Shown here: one piece after another, positions 17,413 through 26,250 of the stretch | Position numbering within the stretch: the first letter of the stretch is position 1 | How the letters are laid out: each line of letters starts with the position of its first letter | Program-made: the position numbers and the translations under genes | The notes under the pieces: generated by a model | What the model was told of the DNA's origin: nothing | The model's input: only the letters and a program-made list of their open reading frames with translations | Database searches by the model: none | Source of the DNA: Aporhodopirellula aestuarii | Lineage (GTDB): Bacteria; Planctomycetota; Planctomycetia; Pirellulales; Pirellulaceae | Reading direction: 5' to 3' | Assembly (NCBI RefSeq): GCF_023701485.1 | Contig: NZ_JAMQBK010000018.1 | Coordinates: forward strand, 1-53,150 | DNA: 53,150 bases

Positions 17413-19149
17413 CTATCGCGGCTGTTTGTTTTTGATTGCGTTGAGTTGCCAGTCGTACGGCAACCAATCTGGTGTCGGCGACTGGCCCGCACCCAACGCC
17501 TTGCGTAATTCCGAGGAGTATTTCGCCGCGAACTTCGTCATGCTCCCGTCCGCCTGTTCAAAATCGCCACGATACCACTTGTACAATTGAGTGAGTCGCA
17601 GACGTGTCTCATCGCTTTCAAATTGAAACCAGGTTGCGTGACGATGAACATATTCAGTTTGTTGCTGCAATTGCTCGTCAATTTGTTCGCCCTGATAGGC
17701 CTCGTTCCTCAACGGCGGACAACCAACCGCCGCGCATACTAATGCAAAATGAATCCGCGGCTCAGCAAAGTTGGGGCGAATCTGCTCGTGTTCGATTTGG
17801 TTCAGACTCCACGTGTTGCCACCGATAATCCAACGCTCGGCATCCCAACGCTGCGACTCCGGAATGTCCTTGATGGAATCGACGGGCCAGTTCTCCAGGA
17901 TCAGTTTCAGCGTCGCGGCGTTGTACCCGTTGATCAACAACGCCAATTTTTCGTCACGCCCGATTTTTTCGAACGACACGTGAGAGATCGCGTCAAGATA
18001 CGCATCAAGTTCACGCTCACGCGTTTTCATACCGGCGTAGTCTACCCACCCCGCGTCATCAACATGGGTATGAAGAAGACCATCCAATGCCGAGTGATCA
18101 ACCGAAGTCCCTGACGGGTTTGTTACATACGCTTCAGTCATCTGCACCGATGGCGGTCCAAACATGCCGGCCAAGGATCTTTCAATCTCGCTGGCGTGAA
18201 TTCGAACATACGCCGCCACGCCGACCAACACGATGGCAATTGCCGCCAGTCGTATCGTGCTACCGATGCTGGTCTCGGACTTCGATTGGCTCGTTGCGAG
18301 CTCTTCGTCAGGCGATTCATCGCAACCGGCCGACTCATCACTATTGGACGAGACACCAATTTCAGCCGGTTCGTCGACTTGCTCTTTCAATTTCCGGTTC
18401 GCCAACCGTGTGACATAAACCGTCACAACGACTGTCGCCAGTAAACCGACACCCAACATTGCCCATTCCGCAATCGATCGTTCGCGATCAGCACCAATCG
18501 CAGCGCCGGTCACGTGACCGAGGTAAACGTACAGGAATGTCCCCGGCATCATCGCAATCCAACTCGTCAATACATATGGCCAAAACGGCACCGGTGTGAG
18601 CCCATAAAGATAGTTCTGCAAGTTGAAAGGGAGTGCTGGAGAAAGACGCAACAGAGCGACAATTTTCCAACCACCTTCACCAATCGCACGATCGATCGCA
18701 CCGAAGTGTCGGTTCCCCTGGGCCATCTGAGCGACACGGTCGCGAGCTCCATAACGGGCGATCAAGAATGCGAGCGATGCGCCGATCGTCGATCCGATCG
18801 AAACGATCACCATGCCGATTCCTAGCCCAAAGATCGCCCCCGCCACCAGCGTCAAGATCGTTCCGGGGACGAACAACACCGTCGCTACGACATACATCAG
18901 CGTCAGAACAACGGGCCCCCAAAATCCCAGCTCCGCGATCCAGTTTTTCATGGCAGCCATCACCTGATCAAACGGAAGCGAACGAAAGATCGTCAGAATC
19001 GCGGCCAAGATCAATAAAACGGACACGCCACGAACCACCGTGACCACTCTTTCAGAAAGCACTTTCTCAGGCTGCGGCTCCCCCGCACCGCGGGTTATAT
19101 GCGTTGCTTCATGGCCTTGACCGCTGAGGGCTTGATCCGTGTTTTCCAT
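17413..19149 (-). CDS. TVP38/TMEM64 (DedA-like) membrane protein fused to DUF547
   Basis: This is a two-domain protein of about 578 residues. The N-terminal half has a first membrane helix near residue 40, then the SNARE-associated/TVP38 domain with its typical LFVPGTILTLVAGAIFG and ALLRLSPALPFNLQNYLYG segments. A charged Ser/Glu-rich linker, another membrane helix (IRLAAIAIVLVGVAAYVRI) and a DUF547 domain (about 360-560) follow. The DUF547 part shows LLINGYNAATLKLI, WSLNQIEHEQIR and RIHFALVCAAVGCPPL. DUF547 resembles papain/transglutaminase-like folds. TVP38 relatives act in lipid or metabolite handling. An ATG at 19161 is an equally possible start. It is probably co-transcribed with the thioredoxin lipoprotein upstream and the flavoprotein downstream. 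Confidence 0.88.
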   Translation of the reverse strand: MENTDQALSGQGHEATHITRGAGEPQPEKVLSERVVTVVRGVSVLLILAAILTIFRSLPFDQVMAAMKNWIAELGFWGPVVLTLMYVVATVLFVPGTILTLVAGAIFGLGIGMVIVSIGSTIGASLAFLIARYGARDRVAQMAQGNRHFGAIDRAIGEGGWKIVALLRLSPALPFNLQNYLYGLTPVPFWPYVLTSWIAMMPGTFLYVYLGHVTGAAIGADRERSIAEWAMLGVGLLATVVVTVYVTRLANRKLKEQVDEPAEIGVSSNSDESAGCDESPDEELATSQSKSETSIGSTIRLAAIAIVLVGVAAYVRIHASEIERSLAGMFGPPSVQMTEAYVTNPSGTSVDHSALDGLLHTHVDDAGWVDYAGMKTRERELDAYLDAISHVSFEKIGRDEKLALLINGYNAATLKLILENWPVDSIKDIPESQRWDAERWIIGGNTWSLNQIEHEQIRPNFAEPRIHFALVCAAVGCPPLRNEAYQGEQIDEQLQQQTEYVHRHATWFQFESDETRLRLTQLYKWYRGDFEQADGSMTKFAAKYSSELRKALGAGQSPTPDWLPYDWQLNAIKNKQPR

Positions 19150-19335
19150 TTCACATGCCATTGATTTACGGGTGGGATCTTGTTGGAGTTATGGGAAGCC
19201 TAGCAGTCGTAGCACACGCGTGCCATGATCTTTACCCCCGTCAGTTTGATGTCCCCGCAAAGTAGACGCGGCCTCCTCCAATTCCTTACAAAAATGACGT
19301 GGGCGCGGTGAGAGTTTGTCGTTCAAGAACGGAAA

Positions 19336-19908
19336 TCATTGCATCCAAGTAACCAATTCGCTTCGATCGGCAACGCCTGACTGTCGGTGCACGACCCGAC
19401 CGTCCTTGACCATGATCAACGTCGGGATTCCTTTCACCTGCAATTCACGGGCGATCCCAGGATGCTCATCCACGTTGATCTTGATCATGAGCGTTTGGTG
19501 TTCAGTTGCGACATTTTCCATGTCTTCCAAAATTTTTCCCTGCACCTGACATGGGCCACACCAATCGGCGTAGAAATCCAGCAAGACGGGGCCGGACGCA
19601 CTGTCGACCTTTGCCATCAAGTCATCGTCCGCGGACAGCGTGATGAGTGACGTGGCCAATGGCCTGGTCTGCGAAATGGAACTCACCCACGTCTCATTTA
19701 ACTCATCAGGGATAACCGGTGGCGTATCGACCCCCACAATCTCGATATCTTCGGCAGGAATTGATTGCGGATGCGGTTCGCCCGGAGGCGATTGCATGAC
19801 AGGGGTCTGTGAAACACGCGAGGCAACCATATTCCCGTTGCTACAACCGGCGATTGTGACCGCCGCGAGTGTTAATCCGGAAAGAGAAAACAGTTGAGTT
19901 TTATTCAT
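19336..19908 (-). CDS. Thioredoxin-domain lipoprotein
   Basis: This 190-residue protein has a lipoprotein signal (lipobox TIAGC, Cys22), a linker of about 70 residues rich in Pro/Glu, and a C-terminal thioredoxin domain. The active site is WCGPC (Cys117, Cys120) in VLLDFYADWCGPCQ, and the cis-Pro lies in GIPTLIMVKDG. It should act as a membrane-tethered periplasmic disulfide oxidoreductase. It is first in a same-strand set with the TVP38-DUF547 fusion (about 175 bases away) and the FAD disulfide reductase. It is divergent from a second DUF547 gene with a 269-base control region between. Confidence 0.9.
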   Translation of the reverse strand: MNKTQLFSLSGLTLAAVTIAGCSNGNMVASRVSQTPVMQSPPGEPHPQSIPAEDIEIVGVDTPPVIPDELNETWVSSISQTRPLATSLITLSADDDLMAKVDSASGPVLLDFYADWCGPCQVQGKILEDMENVATEHQTLMIKINVDEHPGIARELQVKGIPTLIMVKDGRVVHRQSGVADRSELVTWMQ

Positions 19909-20177
19909 AGCAATGTCATCTAATGGAAATCGGACGGTGAAGTGATCCGCTAAGCGATGAACGCTTGACAGTTGAGAGATACCCGTCTCGGTCGCCAGTC
20001 CGCCGTTTCAATCGCACGGCATCACTTGGCATTCCCAGCACACGTCATGGCGGACACGTGATGTCAATCACCATTGTGGGGAGAACGTCGCGAAGGTTAC
20101 GCCAGTCGTCCGGGTACAGGACAACTCGCAACTCGACTCGCGAATACGGTTCATCACCCGAACGGAGTCACGCCCCA

Positions 20178-21053
20178 ATGAAATTGCTTTCTAACACGCC
20201 GATCGCCCTCACTGTCCTACCCGCACTCTTAGCAATTTGGTCAGCAACTCCTTGTCTGGGCGGCACCAAAGTGCATTTGGGACAGAACGTCCCTGAGTCG
20301 CAACGGTTGTCGATGGACCAAATCGATCATCAAGATTGGAACACGCTGCTCAAGCGATATGTGGATGCCAACGGAAACGTCAACTACACCGCTTGGCAAT
20401 CGTCCGCCGCCGATGTGCAAACCCTCGACCGATATCTCGCACAGCTTTCTGCGGCGGCCCCTCAAAGCCAAACAAGCGACGCGGCGCGATTAGCATTTTG
20501 GATCAACGCGTACAATGCGGTCACGATTCGTGGCATCCTTCGCGAGTACCCCACCACAAGCATTCGCAACCATACCGCGAAGCTTTTCGGCTACAACATT
20601 TGGAAAGATCTGCTGTTGACGGTTGGCGGCGAGCCGTATTCACTCGACCAGATCGAGCACCAGTTATTGCGAAAACTGGGCGAACCACGGATACACTTCG
20701 CTATCGTTTGTGCTTCAAGAAGCTGCCCTCGCTTAATGGCGGAAGCCTACACGGCCGATAAGCTCGAATTCCAACTGACATCGAATACCAAGGCCTTCTT
20801 CGCCAACTCCGGCAACTTTCGCTACAATCCGGCACGCCAAACCTTTCACTTGTCATCGATTCTTGATTGGTTCGGGGAAGATTTCGGACGCGATGACGCC
20901 GCCTTGCTTCGCACGATCGCCCCGTATCTACCGACCCGCGAAGCGTACGATGCGGCAATGACCGTATCGTCTTCCCCTTCGCTTTCGTATCTCGCTTATG
21001 ATTGGAGGCTGAACGATCAAGCGACCGCGGCGACACCCTCTCGGCCCAACTAA
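20178..21053 (+). CDS. Secreted DUF547 protein
   Basis: This 291-residue protein has a signal peptide (IALTVLPALLAIWSATPCLG) and a DUF547 domain over most of its length. It keeps the family hallmarks YVDANGNVNYTAW, LAFWINAYNAVTIRGIL, YSLDQIEHQLLR and RIHFAIVCASRSCPRL; the CxxxxCP Cys lies where a papain-like fold would hold its catalytic residue. The ATG at 20178 starts the signal peptide, although the frame is open further upstream. It is a paralogue of the DUF547 half of the TVP38 fusion 1 kb away. The function is unknown; an exported hydrolase or transpeptidase-like role is a structural guess. Confidence 0.88.
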   Translation: MKLLSNTPIALTVLPALLAIWSATPCLGGTKVHLGQNVPESQRLSMDQIDHQDWNTLLKRYVDANGNVNYTAWQSSAADVQTLDRYLAQLSAAAPQSQTSDAARLAFWINAYNAVTIRGILREYPTTSIRNHTAKLFGYNIWKDLLLTVGGEPYSLDQIEHQLLRKLGEPRIHFAIVCASRSCPRLMAEAYTADKLEFQLTSNTKAFFANSGNFRYNPARQTFHLSSILDWFGEDFGRDDAALLRTIAPYLPTREAYDAAMTVSSSPSLSYLAYDWRLNDQATAATPSRPN

Positions 21054-21167
21054 GTTTGAGTGACCGTATTCATGACCGATGCCCGACCCTGATTAACTCA
21101 GCACTGATCAACTGAGTACCTTAGCGAGAGATCGTCGTTGAACCGGATGGGAACAAAGGGGGTTCCG

Positions 21168-21977
21168 ATGAACAGTGATCGCGACCGTCCGAGACTTCCC
21201 ATGACTGCAGTTAACGCAATGGCTTCCCAAACTCGCATCGCTCATGAGGAAATCACTCCACCCCACTTCGGTTCGGTGGCCGTTATCATTCCAGCGTTAA
21301 ATGAGGAGCTGTCGCTGCCGATGGTGCTGGCGGATCTGCCGCCTGTCGGCCGAGTCATTGTGGTTGACAATGGATCGACCGATAACACTGCCGACATTGC
21401 CACGGCGGAAGGTGCGGACGTCGTCAGCGAAACCCAGCGTGGCTACGGGTCGGCCTGCTTGCGGGGCTTGTCGGTGATTCGACGAAGCATCGAAGAAGGA
21501 GACACCCCGCCCGAGATCGTCGTTTTTCTGGATGCCGACTACAGCGATCATCCCGATCGATTGCCGACGTTGATCGCGCCAATTATCCGCGGAGAGATGG
21601 ACTTTGTTCTCGGTTCAAGACTACTCGGCGAAAGAGAAAAGGGTGCGATGCCACCGCAGAGCGTGTACGGCAACATGTTGGCTTGCTTTCTGATGCGGTT
21701 GCTATTTCGAGTTCGCTACACGGACTTGGGACCGTTCCGTGCGATCAAATATGATCGGCTTTGTGATCTAGAGATGGCCGACCAAAATTTTGGCTGGACG
21801 ATTGAGATGCAGATCAAAGCAGCTCAATTAGGTCTTCGCGCGATGGAGATCCCTGTCCCTTATCGCAATCGCGTCGGCACGAGCAAGATCAGCGGAACGG
21901 TGAGCGGGACGATCAAAGCGGGGTCGAAAATTCTCTACACCGTTGCCAAATACGGGCTGCGTAGAAGAACATTTTGA
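21168..21977 (+). CDS. Family 2 glycosyltransferase
   Basis: This 269-residue GT-A enzyme of the DPM1/dolichol-phosphate mannosyltransferase-like subfamily shows VAVIIPALNEELSLP, the nucleotide-binding VVDNGSTDNTADIA, the DxD-type LDADYSDHPDRL, and the acceptor-side segment GSRLLGEREKGAMPPQS. It has no C-terminal membrane anchor. The ATG at 21168 follows a strong AAAGGGGG ribosome site; an in-frame TTG at 21138 and ATG at 21147 are weaker. It probably makes a polyprenyl-phosphate sugar used by the membrane glycosyltransferase encoded directly downstream, whose start overlaps this stop codon. Confidence 0.9.
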   Translation: MNSDRDRPRLPMTAVNAMASQTRIAHEEITPPHFGSVAVIIPALNEELSLPMVLADLPPVGRVIVVDNGSTDNTADIATAEGADVVSETQRGYGSACLRGLSVIRRSIEEGDTPPEIVVFLDADYSDHPDRLPTLIAPIIRGEMDFVLGSRLLGEREKGAMPPQSVYGNMLACFLMRLLFRVRYTDLGPFRAIKYDRLCDLEMADQNFGWTIEMQIKAAQLGLRAMEIPVPYRNRVGTSKISGTVSGTIKAGSKILYTVAKYGLRRRTF

Positions 21978-23707
21978 GCAACGAACACCCAAATCATGGT
22001 TCATTGCGAGAACACACGTCACGGACCGGTGATGTTCGCCGGAACTTAACCGCGAATTCTGCAGTCACCAAGCGTCTCGCGGGAATCGCAATCATTTCGA
22101 CGCTGTTCTACGGAATCATCGCGTGGCTGAGCTGGCGATTCGAATTGGACTCCGCCGGTGTTGATCGACCAATCGTTCTCGTCTTGATATTGTTCGCCGC
22201 CGCTTTCATCGCTTACGTCTTCGCAAGCCTGACGATCATGCGTGGCCCCGCAAACTCACACACGCTGAAACTGATCATGGGTGCGGCGGTGATTTTCCGC
22301 GTCGTGATGCTGTTTTCGCTTCCGATCCAAGAGGTCGACCTGTATCGATACCTCTGGGACGGCGCGGTGGGTGCCGAGGGCGTGAGTCCGTTCACGTTTA
22401 GCCCGGAAGACGTCCGCAACGCTGTTGAATCACCGACAGAGAATGCGGAACTGGCCCGTCTCGTTGCGTTGCTGCACCGCGAACCGCCGCTGGCGGAGAT
22501 TCTCGATCATGTGCATTTTCCCGAATTGCCGACGATCTATCCGCCGACCAGCCAAGCGGTCTTTGCCGCAGTCAGCTTACTCACTCCCAACTCGGCGTCG
22601 CTGCTAACGCGTGTCTTGATCATCAAAGCGGTCCTGATCGCGTTTGATCTCGCCACATTGATTCTCGTGATCCAAATACTTCGTCTGTGCAAGCGACCGG
22701 TTGCTCTGTGTATCAGCTATGCGTGGTGCCCTCTGATCATGAAAGAGGTTGCCAACAGCGGTCACTTGGATGCGATTGCCGTATTCTTGACGACGCTCGC
22801 CGTTTACATGTTTGCTCGCAGCCTCCAAGCTCCCCGTGGCCACGCTTCGCGATTAGGGAAAGCCGCCGCCGCATTTGTATTGGCACTCGGCGTGGGGGCA
22901 AAGCTTTATCCCGTGGTGCTGGTTCCACTTTTTGCCACGATGGTTTATCGACGAGACGGTATGCGTGCGGTGTTAATGCCTGCCATTCTTTTCGCGGCAA
23001 CCGCGACCGTTCTTCTGATACCGTTGAGCCACAATCGAAATCCGGATGCGGATCCGAGTCGCGGTGTAGTGACATTCTTGCAGCGGTGGGAAATGAACGA
23101 TTTTCTGTTTGCACTCGTCAACGAAAATCTCAAACCTGAAGCCGGCCAGCCCCCTCACGATCTCGCATGGTACTCGGTCATGCCCGAATCATTTCGCACA
23201 ACGATTATCGAAAACGTCGCCAGCAGAATGAATGTTCCGGTCGAGCAAGCCCCCTACTTAATAACGCGTTTCGTTACCGGACTGATCTTCCTATTGATAT
23301 CGTTTTCCATTGCATGGAAGGCTGCGAACCCTGCCGACCAGACGTGTGACCCGATATCTGTGCTCGGCGCAAGCGTGTTCTTGACGCTAGCGTGGTTTTG
23401 GCTCCTCTGTCCGACGCAAAACCCTTGGTATTGGACGTGGACATTGCCATTCCTACCGTTCGCGAAGAGCCGCGTGTGGCTCGCTATGAGCGGACTCGTA
23501 TTGGTTTACTACTTAAGGTTCTGGCTCGGCTATCATTTCCCGACGACTGCCGTGCTGGGATCGCGATACACCGGGACCGCGTTCTTCGATTCTGTGGTTA
23601 CCTGGATCGAATTCGCACCTTGGTTTGGATGCCTCATTGCGGTCCACCTGTACCGTCGATGGCGGTTGAATGCTGCAACCGCGAGCAACGAGTCAGGCCA
23701 CGTGTAA
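21974..23707 (+). CDS. GT87-like integral membrane glycosyltransferase
   Basis: This 577-residue protein has about ten hydrophobic segments. It carries the GT-C style first-loop acidic motif in EVDLYRYLWDGAVGAEGVSPF, then YPPTSQAVFA, YAWCPLIMKEVANSGHLDAI and GVGAKLYPVVLVPLF, all typical of the DUF2029/GT87 polyprenol-phosphate-mannose-dependent group. The TTG start overlaps the stop codon of the preceding GT2 gene (TTGA), indicating translational coupling. The last 15 bases overlap the convergent Crp/Fnr gene. Together the pair probably adds sugars to a lipid or envelope glycan; the acceptor is unknown. Confidence 0.85.
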   Translation: MSNEHPNHGSLREHTSRTGDVRRNLTANSAVTKRLAGIAIISTLFYGIIAWLSWRFELDSAGVDRPIVLVLILFAAAFIAYVFASLTIMRGPANSHTLKLIMGAAVIFRVVMLFSLPIQEVDLYRYLWDGAVGAEGVSPFTFSPEDVRNAVESPTENAELARLVALLHREPPLAEILDHVHFPELPTIYPPTSQAVFAAVSLLTPNSASLLTRVLIIKAVLIAFDLATLILVIQILRLCKRPVALCISYAWCPLIMKEVANSGHLDAIAVFLTTLAVYMFARSLQAPRGHASRLGKAAAAFVLALGVGAKLYPVVLVPLFATMVYRRDGMRAVLMPAILFAATATVLLIPLSHNRNPDADPSRGVVTFLQRWEMNDFLFALVNENLKPEAGQPPHDLAWYSVMPESFRTTIIENVASRMNVPVEQAPYLITRFVTGLIFLLISFSIAWKAANPADQTCDPISVLGASVFLTLAWFWLLCPTQNPWYWTWTLPFLPFAKSRVWLAMSGLVLVYYLRFWLGYHFPTTAVLGSRYTGTAFFDSVVTWIEFAPWFGCLIAVHLYRRWRLNAATASNESGHV

Positions 23708-24400
23708 GGCGACTTTGCGATTTACGAACGCCGCCAATCGCTCCACATCCGTCAAAACAATTTGACGACGATCAATACTGATTAACCCCTCAGCCTTGAA
23801 ATGGCCCAAGAGAATCGTCACGGCTTCGCGTGTGCTTCCCATCAGGTTTGCAATCTCCTGATGAGCCAGTTTGATTCTCAAGCGGATGCCATCGGGGTCT
23901 TCGACACCAAACTGTTCCGAGAGGTCGAGCAAGAGATGCATGAGTCGCTCGCGATTGGACAGGAACAAGAGGTTTTTCAATCGCCGTTCGATTCGATGCC
24001 GCCGCAGACAGACCATTTTGGTCATCGCGATAGAAAGATCGTGGCTCGATACCATCAGCTTCTGCAACTCGCTCGCCGGGATTACAACAACCGTCGTTTC
24101 GTCGACGGATTCAACATACTCTTCACGTTGCTCCCCATCGAACATCGCGAGTTCGCCAAATACTTCGCCCGGCTCGACGTATGCCAAAATCGACTGTTTA
24201 CCGTCACCAGTCAGGTTGCAAACCTTGATCAATCCTTCCACCAATAGAAATACGCTCTCGGCCGGTTCGCCGGGTAAATAGATCGGGCTGCGGGCGCCGA
24301 ACGTACGCATGCGACAGCACGCCTCTAACCTCTCCAACTCATCGGCATCCAAGTGAGAGAATAGATCGTTGTCTTCTAAACACCAAATTTGTGTAGCCAC
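23693..24400 (-). CDS. Crp/Fnr family transcription regulator
   Basis: This 235-residue protein has an N-terminal cyclic-nucleotide-binding-type beta roll (SPIYLPGEPAESVFLLVEGLIKV, GEVFGELAMF), a dimer helix around residue 130, and a winged helix ending in HQEIANLMGSTREAVTILLGHFKAEGLI. The N-terminal Cys residues do not form an obvious FNR-type cluster, and the cAMP-contact RS pair of CRP is absent, so the ligand is unknown. The gene is convergent with the GT87-like gene and overlaps its 3' end by 15 bases. No target site could be assigned. Confidence 0.92.
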   Translation of the reverse strand: MATQIWCLEDNDLFSHLDADELERLEACCRMRTFGARSPIYLPGEPAESVFLLVEGLIKVCNLTGDGKQSILAYVEPGEVFGELAMFDGEQREEYVESVDETTVVVIPASELQKLMVSSHDLSIAMTKMVCLRRHRIERRLKNLLFLSNRERLMHLLLDLSEQFGVEDPDGIRLRIKLAHQEIANLMGSTREAVTILLGHFKAEGLISIDRRQIVLTDVERLAAFVNRKVALHVA

Positions 24401-24819
24401 ACAGCATCCTTGTATTGGTCGGAAAAGTCATGCGGACGGCCAAACCATGAGTTCGTCTGCATGTGTGAGGATTCGACGGACGCTTCCATCGGGTGTTCTG
24501 TCCCCTCACCAAGTTCGATGACTGATTCGCCAGCGACTTTTTGTTCGATACGTTGGATTGCACCGTCACATGCAGCCGCAATGCAAAATATTTCTGCTAC
24601 CGGAGGACTCGCGACGAGCAGACTCGGATCGTCCGTTGGATCACAACAATAGCAATGTCTCTTGCGCCGAACACTGAGCAAGGGTTCATCGCTTATTGGG
24701 GTCGCATCCGAAGCGCGGAACACCCGTTTGGAGAATTCACGCCCCGCCGATACCAGTTCCAAAAGGACGCGTTGGACCGATCGGCAGCGATGATGCGAAA
24801 CGATGCAGATTTCCAACAC
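24376..24819 (-). CDS. Hypothetical protein upstream of the Crp/Fnr gene
   Basis: This 147-residue open frame ends 25 bases inside the Crp/Fnr start region. It has several Cys and His residues (RKRHCYCC, FCIAAAC) but no recognised domain, signal or membrane segment. Its composition is plausible but not convincing, and it could be non-coding leader sequence of the regulator gene. Confidence 0.3.
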   Translation of the reverse strand: MLEICIVSHHRCRSVQRVLLELVSAGREFSKRVFRASDATPISDEPLLSVRRKRHCYCCDPTDDPSLLVASPPVAEIFCIAAACDGAIQRIEQKVAGESVIELGEGTEHPMEASVESSHMQTNSWFGRPHDFSDQYKDAVWLHKFGV

Positions 24820-25025
24820 ACAGACCTCCGTCTTGTCGGATGATTGGATGCCACCTGCACGGGATCATTCGTTGATCTGTTGGTGGAAAACTACGGCAGC
24901 AGAGTTCTGCCGCCGACCGTTCCATCGGTTCTCTGCTGAGGATGTCGAAGCCGGGAAACACTCCGCCACATAGGAGAAGCCAAAGCCCACGGACCACCTA
25001 GCCAATGGATGCGAAAAACAAGCGA

Positions 25026-25316
25026 TTATCGCAGCCGGCCTGCGATGTAAATTTTTATTCTTTGTTTCGCTTCCGGAGACAGGTGTGACATTTCGTTCAC
25101 GCCAACACGGGTGGTCTGCATGCGTGTGGACGAGACGCGGGCTGCGAGATCCTTATCGCTGCAAATCCGCTTGTGCAGCGTATGCTGGTCACGGCGAAAT
25201 GCGGCGCAGAGCCGGCACATCCGAAGATGCATCCACACCGCCATTCGCGTCCGTAGTGGCAACGGACGTTCAAGTGATTGCGACACCAGCATTGTGATTT
25301 CGTGACATGAACGCAT
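25026..25316 (-). CDS. Zinc-finger anti-sigma factor
   Basis: This 96-residue protein starts at the ATG at 25316, which gives the normal beginning MRSCHEITMLVSQSLERPLP. It contains the zinc anti-sigma signature H-x3-C-x2-C as HLRMCRLC (His30, Cys34, Cys37), and the N-terminal Cys can complete the metal site. There is no membrane helix, so it is a soluble anti-sigma that could sense redox or metal state directly. Its start lies 14 bases after the ECF sigma stop, so the two form an operon. Confidence 0.85.
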   Translation of the reverse strand: MRSCHEITMLVSQSLERPLPLRTRMAVWMHLRMCRLCAAFRRDQHTLHKRICSDKDLAARVSSTRMQTTRVGVNEMSHLSPEAKQRIKIYIAGRLR

Positions 25317-25330
25317 GAGAACGCTTTTCT

Positions 25331-25912
25331 CTATTCTTTCTCTTGCAGCCACCGCATTTTGATACAGGTGGCCAGCCGCAGCCGAGCGCGGTGCAGCAAC
25401 ACCCACAAGTTAGACGGGCTGATCTCGAGTTCCTTACAGATTTGGACGGATTCCAAACTGTCGATCTCTCGCATCACAAACGCCCCTGATTGTCGGTTGG
25501 GAAGTGTGCTGAGGCATTTCTCGAAAATCGGCCAGAACTCAGCCGTCTCGACGGCGTCGAGTGGTTGCAACAAGATTTCGCGAGCGTTTCGGGTCCAGTT
25601 GCCTTTGCGATCAAAGAACTCTGTCAGCGTGGCTGCCGCATCCAAATCTTCCGGCTGCGATGCCCGATTGCGGGAACGGACAAAATCGATGATTTTCCGT
25701 TTCAAAATTCCCATCAACCAACCCTGCTGAGACCCTGATCCGGCAAATTGATCGATGTGTTCCAACCCGGCCACAAAAGTCTGCTGGACCACTTCTTCAG
25801 CGGCATCGACGTCGCGTAACCGTGACATGGCATATCGATACAGTCCATCGCCGTAGTGTTCAACCCAATCCTGCGGTTCAATCGTGGCGGTCGAGTTGAG
25901 TGTTTGGCTCAC
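25331..25912 (-). CDS. ECF-type RNA polymerase sigma factor
   Basis: This sigma factor of about 193 residues has region 2 (LYRYAMSRLRDVDAAEEVVQQTF and QQGWLMGILKRKIIDFVR) and region 4 (LPNRQSGAFVMREIDSLESV followed by LEISPSNLWVLLHRARLRL). A longer frame exists upstream, but the GTG at 25912 follows an AAGAAAGAG ribosome site and gives the usual family length. It is paired with the downstream soluble zinc anti-sigma factor, and probably drives envelope or oxidative-stress genes. The caspase-like gene lies 340 bases upstream on the same strand. Confidence 0.9.
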   Translation of the reverse strand: MSQTLNSTATIEPQDWVEHYGDGLYRYAMSRLRDVDAAEEVVQQTFVAGLEHIDQFAGSGSQQGWLMGILKRKIIDFVRSRNRASQPEDLDAAATLTEFFDRKGNWTRNAREILLQPLDAVETAEFWPIFEKCLSTLPNRQSGAFVMREIDSLESVQICKELEISPSNLWVLLHRARLRLATCIKMRWLQEKE

Positions 25913-26250
25913 AGCGATCTCTTTCTTGTAACTCGAGACTCCTGAGTGGATCGTCGGCAACACGACACGCAGTGTTTTTGCGTCCGCGCGCCGCATCACG
26001 TCATGAGATACAGATGTCCAAAGAACGTCTCGGCCCGTCATCGTGCCGATCCACGACGATTCCTTTTGCCCGGCTCGGAAGGCGACCCACGTCCGATCGG
26101 GTCACACTCCGCTCGGAATTTCACCACATGAGGACCGGCCCGCCCAGTCGCGTAGATACCAGTCGCGTAGATACCGCTCGCGTGAGACACCGGTCGAGTA
26201 AGAGACACACCGGTGGGAGTCAGACGCTGGCGGAGGCAAAGCGTGAGCTA
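25913..26250. repeat. Intergenic region with short tandem repeats
   Basis: Bases 26146-26175 are two exact tandem copies of the 15-mer AGTCGCGTAGATACC, followed by degenerate copies to about 26212. No gene was recognised. It separates the caspase-like gene from the sigma factor gene and may carry the latter's promoter. Confidence 0.6.

Noticed and set aside
19201..19225. Sigma-54-like word before the TVP38-DUF547 gene (minus strand TGGCACGCGTGTGCT)
   Set aside because: GG and GC are one base too close for a -24/-12 promoter, so it was not counted with the others.
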